Below, piece by piece: positions 43,572 through 52,254 of a stretch of DNA of 64,000 nucleotides. A program made the position numbers and the translations under genes. Every line of letters starts with the position of its first letter. The stretch's first letter is position 1. This DNA is from Streptomyces cylindrosporus. Lineage in GTDB: Bacteria; Actinomycetota; Actinomycetes; Streptomycetales; Streptomycetaceae. The notes under the pieces were generated by a model. It was not told the origin of the DNA, searched no databases, and saw only the letters and a program-made list of their open reading frames with translations. The DNA lies in NCBI RefSeq assembly GCF_022698165.1, contig NZ_JALDAY010000013.1, forward strand, positions 248,001-312,000, given 5' to 3'.

Positions 43572-44383
43572 TCCACGACGCGCACCGCCACATCGGCGTC
43601 CTGCCCGCCTATCCCTTCTACGGCGGCCCATCCGTCAACCCGGACACCACCGCCCGCGCCACCGTCAAGCAGCTCATCGCCGACCTGGACACGGAGGGCA
43701 CCGAACGGGCCCTGGTCATCCCCAACTACGGTGTCCCGGACCCCGCGATCGCCTTCTCCTTCAACGAGCTCGCGCTGGAAGCAGCGCAGAGCGATGACCG
43801 GATCCGCGCCGGACTGTGGGTGTCCCCGCGGCCGGAGGACGCCCAACGCACAGAAGCCGCCCTCCAGTTGGCGGGCGAGCCCGGAGTCAAGGCCCTCAAG
43901 CTGAGCTTCCTGCTGGGCGGCCGCCCCACCGACCCCGCCTGCCGCCCCCAACTCGACCGCATCTTCGCCGAAGCCGCCCGGCACGGCCTCGTCGTCCACG
44001 TCCACACCTCTCCCGGCGCCGCCTCCGACATCGACGAGGTCGGCCACCTCGTCGACTGGTACGCCGACCAAGTGCCCGTCCATCTCGTGCACTTCGGCGG
44101 CGGGATGAGCGGCCACATCAAGCTCGCCGGCTCCCGGTTCTTCGACTGGATCACCGCCGGCAAGCGCGTCTACACCGATCTTTCCTGGGCCATCGGCTTC
44201 ACTCCCCGCTGGCTGGCCCAGGAGATCGAGCGCCGCGGCATCGGCCACGACCGGGTGCTGTTCGCCAGCGATCAGCCGTGGGGTGACTTCACCGGCGAGT
44301 ACGCCCGCCTCGCCGAAGCCACCGGCGGCGGCGAACTCGGCGACCTGGTCTTCCGGGCCACGTTCGCCGCGCTCTACGACTGA
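43568..44383 (+). CDS. Amidohydrolase-2-family protein inside the Nit1C cluster
   Basis: A 271-residue TIM-barrel hydrolase: VHDAHRHIGVLP at the N-terminus retains an HxH-like metal motif, HGLVVHVHTSPG supplies a central His, and FASDQPWGDF carries the catalytic Asp of PF04909. ATG at 43568 is preceded by TGAGGAACC; the ATG 21 bases upstream lacks a ribosome site. It lies 67 bp after nitH. It is not part of the core Nit1C set as I know it, so it may act on a cluster product or substrate. Confidence 0.85.
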   Translation: MVHDAHRHIGVLPAYPFYGGPSVNPDTTARATVKQLIADLDTEGTERALVIPNYGVPDPAIAFSFNELALEAAQSDDRIRAGLWVSPRPEDAQRTEAALQLAGEPGVKALKLSFLLGGRPTDPACRPQLDRIFAEAARHGLVVHVHTSPGAASDIDEVGHLVDWYADQVPVHLVHFGGGMSGHIKLAGSRFFDWITAGKRVYTDLSWAIGFTPRWLAQEIERRGIGHDRVLFASDQPWGDFTGEYARLAEATGGGELGDLVFRATFAALYD

Positions 44384-44441
44384 CCGACTCCCGCTGCCCG
44401 ACCGACTCCCACTCCCTTCCCGTCCGCGCAAGGAGACAGCC

Positions 44442-44972
44442 ATGTCCGAATCCGTCGTCACCGCCGAACTCTCCGACGTCGAGCAGAAGTCCCTCGACGA
44501 GATCCCGCACCCCTCGCTCCCCGAGGGCACCAGCATCTACGGCTCCACCAAGGTCTTCCCCGACTACCAGGCCGAGAACGGCGAGACCTACTTCACCCTC
44601 GTCCACGGCATCGCCCACGAGTCCTCGGTCTCCTTCGTCGCGGTCCTGCAGGCCACCCGCGCCCTGCGCAAGGGCTTCGAGACCGCGATCTACTTCTACG
44701 GCCCCGGCTCGCTCAACTGCCTGGCCACCCGCGGCTTCCCGACCACCGGCAACTCCGCCTTCCCTGGCGAGCACAACATCAACAACCAGCTCAAGACGTT
44801 CATCGCCGAGGGCGGCAAGGTCTACTGCTGCCGCTTCGGCCTGTCCCTGCACGGCGCCCGCGAGGAGGACCTCATCGAGGGCGTCATCCCCACCCACCCC
44901 CTCGACGTCCAGGACGCGCTGATCCACTACGCGCGCAAGGGCGCCATCATCAACTCCACCTACCAGCTGTAG
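44442..44972 (+). CDS. nitB: MSMEG_0572/Sll0783-family nitrogen starvation response protein (NitB-like)
   Basis: A 176-residue protein of the Sll0783 type, with DsrE-like features: FTLVHGIAHESSVSFVAVLQ, ATRALRKGFETAIYFYGPGS, then GNSAFPGEHNINNQL and YCCRFGLSLHGAREEDL. ATG at 44442 has AAGGAG 6 bases upstream; an open frame upstream overlaps the amidohydrolase gene and is not used. The function is unknown in the family, but it is a core Nit1C member. CC in VYCCRFG could be functional. Confidence 0.9.
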   Translation: MSESVVTAELSDVEQKSLDEIPHPSLPEGTSIYGSTKVFPDYQAENGETYFTLVHGIAHESSVSFVAVLQATRALRKGFETAIYFYGPGSLNCLATRGFPTTGNSAFPGEHNINNQLKTFIAEGGKVYCCRFGLSLHGAREEDLIEGVIPTHPLDVQDALIHYARKGAIINSTYQL

Positions 44973-44982
44973 GGAGCACGAC

Positions 44983-46074
44983 GTGAGCGTTGGCACCGGG
45001 AACAGCGGTACGGCGGTGGACGTGCGGATCATGACCCGCGCCGAACTCGCCCTGCGCGGCGTCGCGTCGGACACGCCCGTGCGGCGGCCGGACGGCGCGG
45101 GCCCCAGCGACGACGGACACGTCCTCGTTGACGGTGCCAACGCCGCGCTCCCACGCAATCCCCACAGTCCCTACTCCGTGCGGGACGGCAAGGTGTGGCT
45201 CGGTGACGAGGACACCGGAATCTCCCTCACACCCGTGCGGCGACCGAGGTTCTACGACCTGGCCACGGCCGACGGTATCCGCTACGAGCAGATCGCCCGC
45301 CTGCACGGCTCGGATGTCCTGGCCACCACCGTCGTGCAGACCTGCATCCGCTACGCCGAGTCCGACCGCTGCCGCTTCTGCACGATCGAGGAGTCCCTGC
45401 GCTCCGGCGCCACCGTGGCCGCCAAGACCCCGGCGCAGCTCGCCGAGGTCGCCGAGGCCGCCGTACGGCTCGACGGCGTACGGCAGATGGTGATGACGAC
45501 CGGCACCACCACCGGACCCGACCGCGGCGCCCGCACCCTCGTACGGTCGGTCCGGGCGGTGCTGGCGGCCGTGCCCGGTCTGCCGATCCAGGTCCAGTGC
45601 GAACCACCCGGCGACCTCGCCTGGATCCGCGCGCTGCACGACGCCGGCGCCACCGCCATCGGCATCCACGTCGAGTCCCTCGACGACGAGGTGCGCCGAC
45701 GCTGGATGCCCGGCAAGTCGACGGTCCCGCTGGCCGACTACGAGGCCGCGTGGGACGAGGCGGTGCGCGTCTTCGGACCCAACCGCGTCTCCACCTACCT
45801 CCTCGTCGGACTCGGTGAAGATCCCGACGAACTCATCAAGGGCGCAGGCGAGTTGATCGACCGGGGGGTGTACCCCTTCATCGTCCCGTTCCGCCCGATG
45901 AGCGGCACCCTCGCCGCCCGCGACGGCATCGCGGCACCGGGCGCGCAACTCCTGACGTACGCCACCGAGGGCGTCGCCGCGAAGCTGCGCACCGCCGGGA
46001 TGAGGGGCGCCGACCAGAAGGCCGGTTGTGCGGCCTGCGGAGCGTGCAGCGTGCTCCAGACAGCGGGCGGGTGA
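44983..46074 (+). CDS. nitD: MSMEG_0568-family radical SAM protein (NitD-like)
   Basis: A 363-residue radical SAM enzyme. The cluster motif is C-x8-C-x2-C in TCIRYAESDRCRFCTIE rather than the canonical Cx3Cx2C, as is typical of this family. QVQCEPPGDLAWIRAL and STYLLVGLGEDPDEL form the barrel, and the C-terminus has CAACGAC, which might hold a second cluster or metal. GTG at 44983 follows GGGAGC. It overlaps the next gene (GTGA). Its reaction is not established. Confidence 0.92.
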   Translation: MSVGTGNSGTAVDVRIMTRAELALRGVASDTPVRRPDGAGPSDDGHVLVDGANAALPRNPHSPYSVRDGKVWLGDEDTGISLTPVRRPRFYDLATADGIRYEQIARLHGSDVLATTVVQTCIRYAESDRCRFCTIEESLRSGATVAAKTPAQLAEVAEAAVRLDGVRQMVMTTGTTTGPDRGARTLVRSVRAVLAAVPGLPIQVQCEPPGDLAWIRALHDAGATAIGIHVESLDDEVRRRWMPGKSTVPLADYEAAWDEAVRVFGPNRVSTYLLVGLGEDPDELIKGAGELIDRGVYPFIVPFRPMSGTLAARDGIAAPGAQLLTYATEGVAAKLRTAGMRGADQKAGCAACGACSVLQTAGG

Positions 46075-47510
46075 GCACCGTGAACCTCGACGGCTCCGTG
46101 ACCGTGCCGACCGTGGATGCTCCACAAGACATCCTGGCCCTGCTGGGCGACCGCAACACGCTCGCCCGTCGGCCCGCCTTCCACATCGAGGAGGCGGAGA
46201 GCCCGGCGGACATGGCCGCCTACCGGGAGCTGCGCCGCGCCGCCTTCGTCCAGGAGCAGGAACTCTTCGCCCATCACGACCTGGACGACCACGACAGCGA
46301 CCCCCGGACCGTCGTCCTGGTCGCGAAGGACCCCGAGGGCACCGTGGTCGGTGGGGTGCGCCTCGGCCCGGTCGACGACGGCCCCGACCTCGGCTGGTGG
46401 CAGGGCGGGCGCCTGGTCGTCGCCCGCAGGGCCCGCGGCCCGTACGGCATCGGCGCCGCGCTCGTCCGGGCCGCCTGCGCCCACGCCGAAGCGGAAGGCG
46501 TGCTGCGGTTCGACGCGACCGTCCAGGCCCGCAACGAGGTGCTGTTCCAGCGCCTAGGCTGGCAGCGGGTGCGGGACACGACGGTCGCGGGCGTGCCGCA
46601 CGTCCTGATGCGCTGGCCGATCGGCCGCATCGCCGCCCTCGCGACGGCCACGAAAGCGCCCCTCGGAGCTCTCCTTGCCGCGCTGGCCCCGCCCCCGGGC
46701 TTCGTCGGTGACGACGGCGCGCCCGTTCCCGGCACGGACGTGATCGCGGCGTGCGACGCGATCGTGCCGTCCATGGTCGAACGGGACCCCGAGTGGGCGG
46801 GTTGGTGCGCGGTCCTCGTGAACGTCAACGACCTCGCGGCCATGGGCGCCGCACCGCTCGGGCTGCTCGACGCGGTGGGCGCCCGCGACGCCGCGCACGC
46901 CGCCCTGATCCTGGCCGGACTGACCCGCGCAGCACAGGCGTACGACATACCGGTGCTCGGCGGACACACCCAACTCGGCGTCCCGGCCGCCCTGTCGGTG
47001 ACCGCGCTCGGCCGCACGGACCGGCCGGTGCCGGGCGGTGGCGGCCGTCCCGGACACGCCGTACGCCTCACCGCCGACCTCGGCGGGAGCTGGCGCCCGC
47101 GCTACCGGGGCCGCCAGTGGGACTCGACCAGCCACCGTCGTACCGACGAACTGCGCACGATGACCGGCGCGGTGGCCGCCGCGCGGCCCGCCGCCGCCAA
47201 GGACGTGTCGATGGCGGGCATCGCCGGCACCCTCGGCATGCTCGCCGAGGCGAGCGGCTGCCGTGCGGTGCTCGACGTGGCCGCCGTACCCCGGCCGGAG
47301 GCCGCGACCGTGGGGGACTGGTTCACCTGCTTCCCGGGCTTCGCGATGCTCACGGCCGACGAACCGGGCGCACCGCCCCTCCCCGCCGGACCCGCCACGG
47401 GTGCGGTGTGCGGGGAGCTCACCGACGGAGAAGGCGTCGGGCTGCGCTGGCCCGACGGAGAGATCACCGAAGCGGTCATGTCCACTGTGACCGGGATGGG
47501 GACAGCATGA
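46071..47510 (+). CDS. MSMEG_0567/Sll0786-family GNAT acetyltransferase fused to AIR-synthase-like domain
   Basis: A 479-residue two-domain protein. Residues about 20-185 are GNAT: AAYRELRRAAFVQEQELF, the acetyl-CoA loop ARRARGPYGIGAALVR and the RFDATVQARNEVLFQRLGW end. Residues about 190-479 resemble AIR synthase/PurM-like ATPases: CAVLVNVNDLAAMGAAPLGL and VLGGHTQLGVPAALSVTALG. In other Nit1C clusters these are the separate NitE and NitF. GTG at 46071 overlaps the radical SAM stop; GTG at 46080 is an alternative with a fair ribosome site. Confidence 0.9.
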   Translation: MSTVNLDGSVTVPTVDAPQDILALLGDRNTLARRPAFHIEEAESPADMAAYRELRRAAFVQEQELFAHHDLDDHDSDPRTVVLVAKDPEGTVVGGVRLGPVDDGPDLGWWQGGRLVVARRARGPYGIGAALVRAACAHAEAEGVLRFDATVQARNEVLFQRLGWQRVRDTTVAGVPHVLMRWPIGRIAALATATKAPLGALLAALAPPPGFVGDDGAPVPGTDVIAACDAIVPSMVERDPEWAGWCAVLVNVNDLAAMGAAPLGLLDAVGARDAAHAALILAGLTRAAQAYDIPVLGGHTQLGVPAALSVTALGRTDRPVPGGGGRPGHAVRLTADLGGSWRPRYRGRQWDSTSHRRTDELRTMTGAVAAARPAAAKDVSMAGIAGTLGMLAEASGCRAVLDVAAVPRPEAATVGDWFTCFPGFAMLTADEPGAPPLPAGPATGAVCGELTDGEGVGLRWPDGEITEAVMSTVTGMGTA

Positions 47511-48358
47511 CCACCCTGCGCATGGCCGCCGTTGCCGCCGAGTTCGGCCGCGACCTGGAGGAGGACTTCCAGATCGCCGAACGGCTGATCAAGGAAGCCC
47601 GTGAGGAGGGCGTACGACTGCTGGCGCTGCCCGAGGCGTGCCTCGGCGGGTATCTGCTGAGCCTCGACGACTCCACCGAACTCGACGAGGGCCCGCCCGC
47701 GCTCGCCCTCGACGGCCCCGAGATCCGCCGACTGGCCTCCCTGGCCGGGGAGATGACGGTCGTCGCCGGATACTGCGAAGCCGCCGGAGACGCCCGCTAC
47801 AACAGCGTTGTCTGCGTCACCGGCGACGGCGTCCTCGGCAACCACCGCAAGGTGCACCAGCCGCTGACCGAGGACGCCAGCTACTCCTCCGGTGACCGCT
47901 TCCACGCCTTCGAGACGCCGGTCGGCCGCATGGGCATGATGATCTGCTACGACAAGGCGTTCCCGGAGTCCGCCCGCGCGCTCGCGCTCGACGGCGCCGA
48001 GATCGGGGTCTGCGTCTCCGCGTGGCCGGGATCCCGGACGAACGCGGCCACCGACCTCGTCGACGACCGCTGGAAACGCCGCTTCGACCTCTTCGACCGG
48101 GCCCGCGCGCTGGAGAACCAGATCGTGTGGCTGTCGGCCAACCAGGCGGGCACGTTCGGGTCGCTACGCTTCGTCGGCAGCGCCAAGGTCGTCGACCCCG
48201 GCGGCGAGATCCTCGCCGACACGGGGGTCGCGGCCGGCGTCGCCGTCGCCGAACTGGACGTCGCACAGGCACTGGAGACCGCCCGGCGGTCGATGGGGCA
48301 CCTGCGCGACCGGCGGCCCGAGACCTACGACATACCCACAGGAGCAGTCAGCGCATGA
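47507..48358 (+). CDS. nitC: Carbon-nitrogen hydrolase / nitrilase family, catalytically complete (NitC-like)
   Basis: A 283-residue nitrilase-superfamily protein with an intact triad: Glu43 in LPEACLGGY, Lys115 in NHRKVHQP and Cys147 in MMICYDKAFPE. It lies exactly where the cluster nitrilase is expected. The ATG at 47507 overlaps the upstream stop (ATGA). The short form and YNSVVCVTGDGVLGNHRK segment look more like amidase branches than long aromatic nitrilases, so nitrile versus amide substrate is open. It is followed by a close paralogue that has lost two triad residues. Confidence 0.9.
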   Translation: MTTLRMAAVAAEFGRDLEEDFQIAERLIKEAREEGVRLLALPEACLGGYLLSLDDSTELDEGPPALALDGPEIRRLASLAGEMTVVAGYCEAAGDARYNSVVCVTGDGVLGNHRKVHQPLTEDASYSSGDRFHAFETPVGRMGMMICYDKAFPESARALALDGAEIGVCVSAWPGSRTNAATDLVDDRWKRRFDLFDRARALENQIVWLSANQAGTFGSLRFVGSAKVVDPGGEILADTGVAAGVAVAELDVAQALETARRSMGHLRDRRPETYDIPTGAVSA

Positions 48359-49191
48359 GCACGATCCGGATCGCGGCCGCGGCCGCCCACTTCGGCCGCG
48401 ACCTGGAGTTCGATCTGGCCCGCATCGCCAAACTCATCGACGACGCGCGCGCCTCCGGCGCCGGTCTGCTGGTCCTGCCCGACGCCGCGCTCGGCGGCTA
48501 TCTCGCCGACCTGCGCCACCCCGACCCGGACGCGCTGCCGCCGGCCTTGAAGCCGGACGACCCGCTGATCCTCCAAGTCGCCCGCCTGGCCGCCGAGATG
48601 GTGGTCTGTCTCGGCTACTGCGAGGACGGCGGCGACGAGCGCTACAACGCCGCGGTCTGCGTCAGCGGCGACGGTGTCCTCGGCCGCCACCGCAAGGTCC
48701 ACCTGCCGGCCGGCGAGGTCGCCGCCTACGCGCCCGGTGACCGCTTCGACGCCTTCGACACCCCGGTGGGCCGCATCGGCATGCTCATCGACTACGACAA
48801 GACGTTCCCCGAGTCGGCCCGTTCTCTGGCGTTGGACGGCGCGGAGATCCTCGCCTGCCTCTCCGCCTGGCCCACGTCCCTCACCAACCGCGCCCCGCGC
48901 ATGGCCCAGGACCGCCAGGCCAAACTCTTCGACCTGTACGACCAGGCCCGCGCCGCCGAGAACCAGGTCGTCCTCGCCTCCTCCAACCAGACCGGCGCCA
49001 TGGGCGGCATGCGCTTCCTCGGCCAGTCCAAGGTTGTCGGCCCGGGCGGTGACATCCTCGCACGCACCTGGTCCAAGGCCGGCCTGGCGGTCGCCGGGAT
49101 CGACGTCGCCGAGGAGATCGACCGCGCCCGCCGCATCCTGCGCCACCTCGATGAGCGCCGGCCTGACGCCTACCGGGAGGACCGCACGTGA
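48355..49191 (+). CDS. Nitrilase-superfamily pseudoenzyme, tandem paralogue
   Basis: A 278-residue paralogue of the preceding gene, alignable end to end (AAAAHFGRDLEFDLARI, HRKVHLPAGEVAAYAPGDRF, FPESARSLALDGAEI). The triad glutamate is Asp43 (LPDAALGGY) and the nucleophile is Asp146 (MLIDYDKTFPE); Lys114 remains. It cannot perform thiol-based nitrilase chemistry. The reading frame, ribosome site (AGGAG) and ATGA overlap are intact, so it is kept as a protein, perhaps as a partner subunit or binder of the active enzyme. Confidence 0.88.
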   Translation: MSTIRIAAAAAHFGRDLEFDLARIAKLIDDARASGAGLLVLPDAALGGYLADLRHPDPDALPPALKPDDPLILQVARLAAEMVVCLGYCEDGGDERYNAAVCVSGDGVLGRHRKVHLPAGEVAAYAPGDRFDAFDTPVGRIGMLIDYDKTFPESARSLALDGAEILACLSAWPTSLTNRAPRMAQDRQAKLFDLYDQARAAENQVVLASSNQTGAMGGMRFLGQSKVVGPGGDILARTWSKAGLAVAGIDVAEEIDRARRILRHLDERRPDAYREDRT

Positions 49192-50345
49192 GGATCGCTC
49201 TGCTGAGCTACTCCACCAGGCCGCGCGGCGGCGTCGTCCACACCCTCGCGCTCGCCGAGGCGCTCGCCGCGGCCGGGCAGGACGTCACGGTGTGGACGCT
49301 GGGCCGCGGCGGCGACGCGGGCTTCTTCCGGCCGGTCGACCCCGCCGTACGGCTGCGGATCGTGCCGTTCCCGGACGGCCCGCCCGAGGAGACCGTCGGC
49401 GAACGAATCCTGCGCTCCATCGCCGTCCTGGGCACGGCGTTCGAGCCCTTCGCGGCCGCATACGACATCGTCCACGCCCAGGACTGCATCAGCGCCAACG
49501 CGGTCGGCGGCCGCTGCATCCGCACGGTCCACCACCTCGACCACTTCACCACCCCCGAACTGGCCGCCTGCCACGAGCGGGCCATCGTCGAGCCGTACGC
49601 GCACATCTGCGTGTCGGCGGCCGTCGCCAGGGAACTGGCCGACGGCTGGGGCATCGAGGCGGCGGTCATTCCCAACGGAGTGGCCTACGGCCGTTTCGCC
49701 ACCACCGATCCGGCCGCCCGCGCCAACTGGCGGGCCCGCCTGGGCCGTTACGTCCTGACGGTTGGCGGCATCGAACCCCGCAAGGGCTCGCTGGACCTGC
49801 TGGAGGCGTACGCCCTGCTGGCCTCCGCACACCCGGACGTACGGCTGGTGATCGCGGGCGGCGAGACCCTCTTCGACTACCGCGACTACCGGGCCCGATG
49901 GGAGGCACGCGCAGCTGAACTCCGCGTCGAACCCGTCGTGTTGGGCCAGGTCGCCGAGGACGAGCTGCCGCCCCTGGTGGCCGCCGCCTCCGCGTTCGCC
50001 TTCCCGTCCGTCAAGGAGGGCTTCGGACTCGCCGCGATGGAGGCACTCGCCGCGGGAGTTCCGCTGGTCGTACGCGATCTGCCCGTACTGCGCGAGGTGT
50101 TCGACAGCGCCGCCCGTTTCGCGACCAGCCACCAGGACCTCGCCGCCGAGCTCGGCGCCGCGCTCACGGACGACACCCCCGCGCGCCAAGCGAGGGGCCG
50201 CCGTCTCGCCGCACGCCACACCTGGGCCACCGCTGCGGAACGCCACCTGGCGTTCTACCGCTCTGGACTGAGCGGCGCCGAGGATCCCGGGCAGAACCTG
50301 ACCGGGAGTTTGCGTACGCAGCCGTACCGTCACCTCGGCATCTGA
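49188..50345 (+). CDS. MSMEG_0565-family glycosyltransferase
   Basis: A 385-residue GT-B enzyme of family-4 type: LLSYSTRPRGGVVHTLALAE (acceptor domain), FDIVHAQDC-like AYDIVHAQDCISANAV, then donor-domain VLTVGGIEPRKGSLDLLEAY and PSVKEGFGLAAMEALAAGVP with the E-x7-E motif. The GTG at 49188 overlaps the previous stop. It is the terminal gene of the cluster, as in mycobacterial Nit1C loci. A sugar donor and acceptor are not known; it suggests that the cluster makes a glycosylated small molecule. Confidence 0.92.
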   Translation: MRIALLSYSTRPRGGVVHTLALAEALAAAGQDVTVWTLGRGGDAGFFRPVDPAVRLRIVPFPDGPPEETVGERILRSIAVLGTAFEPFAAAYDIVHAQDCISANAVGGRCIRTVHHLDHFTTPELAACHERAIVEPYAHICVSAAVARELADGWGIEAAVIPNGVAYGRFATTDPAARANWRARLGRYVLTVGGIEPRKGSLDLLEAYALLASAHPDVRLVIAGGETLFDYRDYRARWEARAAELRVEPVVLGQVAEDELPPLVAAASAFAFPSVKEGFGLAAMEALAAGVPLVVRDLPVLREVFDSAARFATSHQDLAAELGAALTDDTPARQARGRRLAARHTWATAAERHLAFYRSGLSGAEDPGQNLTGSLRTQPYRHLGI

Positions 50346-50359
50346 CCTCTGCACGAGGC

Positions 50360-50615
50360 AACCGCGCCAGCCTCGCCGCCCACGGCATCACCGTCAACGG
50401 CGTCGCGGCGGGCCGGGTCCGCGATGCCGGTTCCGAGGCCAACACGGACGACGCCTTCTTCGAGTACGTCGTACGGAGCGAGGACATCAAGCGCGTCCGG
50501 CTGCCCGCCGACATTTCGGGCGTCGCGGTGTTCCTCGCCTCGGACGCCGCCGGGTTCGCCACGGGGCAGCTGGTCGTCGCGGACGGCGGCAGCACACGCT
50601 GCCAGGATGAGGAAC
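50360..50615 (+). pseudogene. SDR C-terminal remnant
   Basis: The frame encodes LAAHGITVNGVAAGRV, then RLPADISGVAVFLASDAAGF and ATGQLVVADGGS, the last third of an SDR gene. The cofactor loop and YxxxK are absent, there is no start, and the normal stop is lost. It directly follows the glycosyltransferase. Confidence 0.65.
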
Positions 50616-50677
50616 GGACCGGGTCAGCCGCCTGTCCGTGCCTGTGCCTCGTCCGTCCACGAACGGAACACGGCGGC

Positions 50678-51112
50678 CTAACCGTGGTGGGTGCCGTCGG
50701 CGTCTACCAGATTCCACACGGTGACGTCCTCGATCCAGAATCTCCGGCCGGACTTGGCGATCCTCAGCCCCCGGTAGCCGGACGCATAGCCGTGTTCCGT
50801 CACCGATCGCACGAACTTCTCCCTGTCGCCTTGCCCTTCCCCCGCCGCGGAGAGCCGGGACGGGAGTCGCACGAACTCCGCCCAGGAGTATTCGAAGCAC
50901 TGTTGGGCGGTTCTGTTCGCGTAGATGAACATCGGGTCCGAGCCGGTGTCGTGCGCGAGCAGGCCGAAGGGTGCGTCCTTGTAAAGCCGGCGGGCCGTGT
51001 CACCGCCGGGTGCCGAGGGACACAGCGAGCTGCCGGTCAGGAGGTGGTGACGGGAGAGGAGGAGCTGGGCGAAGGCGTCGTCGCTGAAGAGCGTGGTCGT
51101 CGAGGCAGGCAT
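50678..51112 (-). CDS. MEKHLA-domain protein, possibly truncated by a nonsense mutation
   Basis: A 144-residue PAS-like MEKHLA protein: LLLSRHHLLTGSSLCPS, APFGLLAHDTGSDPMFIYAN, RTAQQCFEYSWAEFVRLPSR, then GYRGLRIAKSGRRFWIEDVT and VWNLVDADGTHHG. The frame stops at TAG, but beyond it the same frame continues AAVFRSWTDEAQ to a TGA about 20 codons later; GQAAVF is the usual family ending, so a CAG-to-TAG change probably removed the last residues. The ATG at 51112 has GGACGAG upstream. Likely a ligand or redox sensor. Confidence 0.8.
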   Translation of the reverse strand: MPASTTTLFSDDAFAQLLLSRHHLLTGSSLCPSAPGGDTARRLYKDAPFGLLAHDTGSDPMFIYANRTAQQCFEYSWAEFVRLPSRLSAAGEGQGDREKFVRSVTEHGYASGYRGLRIAKSGRRFWIEDVTVWNLVDADGTHHG

Positions 51113-51139
51113 CTCGTCCGTACGGGAAGGCCGGGAAGA

Positions 51140-51245
51140 GAGTGGATCATCGGCGCGAGGTCCTTGAGAACTTCCGGCTTGACTCCCGCGTCGGCGTGCC
51201 GCTGGGCGAAGCTGTGCCGGTACGCGTACGGGAAGATCTTTGCCG
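51140..51245 (-). pseudogene. Tyrosine recombinase/integrase remnant
   Basis: The minus strand reads KIFPYAYRHSFAQRHADAGV, which matches the catalytic HxxR box region of site-specific recombinases (PYxxRHSYAQRHADAGV), continuing VKPEVLKDLAPMIHS. No other recombinase domain is preserved. It sits next to the Nit1C cluster and the SDR relic. Confidence 0.55.
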
Positions 51246-51310
51246 ACTGCGGCCCTCTGCAGCGGCTCGGGCAGGAGCTGAGGAACCTTGGGGCCGTTGC
51301 CGCAGGTACG

Positions 51311-51997
51311 TCATGTCCGAACGTCGTCGGGCCTCTGCGTTGGCTTCGGCTTGTCGGTCGTCTTCGTGTCCAGCCGGTCTGCGGCACCCCGGTAGGCCGC
51401 CCATGCAAGGAACAGGATCTCGACGCCCGCGGCGATGCCCGCGGTCCGGAACTTCCCTGAACCTGTCGAAGGAGTGCCCAGCAGCACCGGGATCTCCCCC
51501 CGGGGATCTACCGTGACGGTGACGGTCTGGCCGGCCTTGAGGCCGTCCCCGGACACCGTGCCTGGCAACAGCTGTCCCGACGGATCGGCCAGCTGCGCGA
51601 CGTGAGCTGGCGGATCGGCACCCCCGTCGACCCAGTACACGTCGGTCACCGTCGCCCGCTCCTCCCGGCCTCGGGCGTGCAGCGCCCGCTGGTCCAGGCC
51701 GGTGTAGGTCTGGTACGTCACGACCAGAGCAGCGATGGGCACCACGATCATCGCGAGGACGACCCAGCCCTTGGACCAGCCCTCGAACTCCTCCATGTGC
51801 GGCACCATCAGCAGGAGGAGAAGGAACGCCAGGACATAGAGCGCGGGATACACAAGCAGCTCCACCCAGACGCTCTGCGTGACGTGCAGCAGGATGCCAC
51901 CGCCACCCTCAAGGCCCAGGGACACGACCGTGGAGCCCACCAGGAACAACGCGGCCAGGCCCAGCAGGCGCCCCCGCCTCAGTATTCGCCCGGCCAC
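51311..51997 (-). CDS. Hypothetical membrane protein (228 aa)
   Basis: Unrecognised family. There are about three N-terminal hydrophobic helices (LGLAALFLVGSTVVSLGL, LLVYPALYVLAFLLLLLM, VVLAMIVVPIAALVVTY), then a soluble loop with TVTDVYWVDGGADPPAHVAQ and a DUF3592-like pattern VTVTVDPRGEIPVLLG, then one more helix (AAGVEILFLAWAAYRGA) and a charged tail. GTG at 51997 follows GGTGGGGGTGCA; an open upstream extension looks non-coding. Possibly a cell-envelope protein of DUF3592 type. Confidence 0.6.
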   Translation of the reverse strand: MAGRILRRGRLLGLAALFLVGSTVVSLGLEGGGGILLHVTQSVWVELLVYPALYVLAFLLLLLMVPHMEEFEGWSKGWVVLAMIVVPIAALVVTYQTYTGLDQRALHARGREERATVTDVYWVDGGADPPAHVAQLADPSGQLLPGTVSGDGLKAGQTVTVTVDPRGEIPVLLGTPSTGSGKFRTAGIAAGVEILFLAWAAYRGAADRLDTKTTDKPKPTQRPDDVRT

Positions 51998-52254
51998 TGC
52001 ACCCCCACCACCGAAATGTTCCGCGTCAACCCGCCACCGAGAAGCACAATCGACTCCCTTTCGCGCCCCTCGTTCAACGTCACTTGAACAGTGCGCCATC
52101 GACCCCGGTGGCATCAAGTGGATTCGACTCAGCGGCCCATGGTGAAGGCGCCCCGCACTGGTCAACCATCATCGTGAGTGGCTGTGACTGAGCGCGCCAG
52201 TTGGCCATTCGGAGCGTCCCAGTTGGCCGCTGAGGAAGTGCGCGAGGGGCCCGG

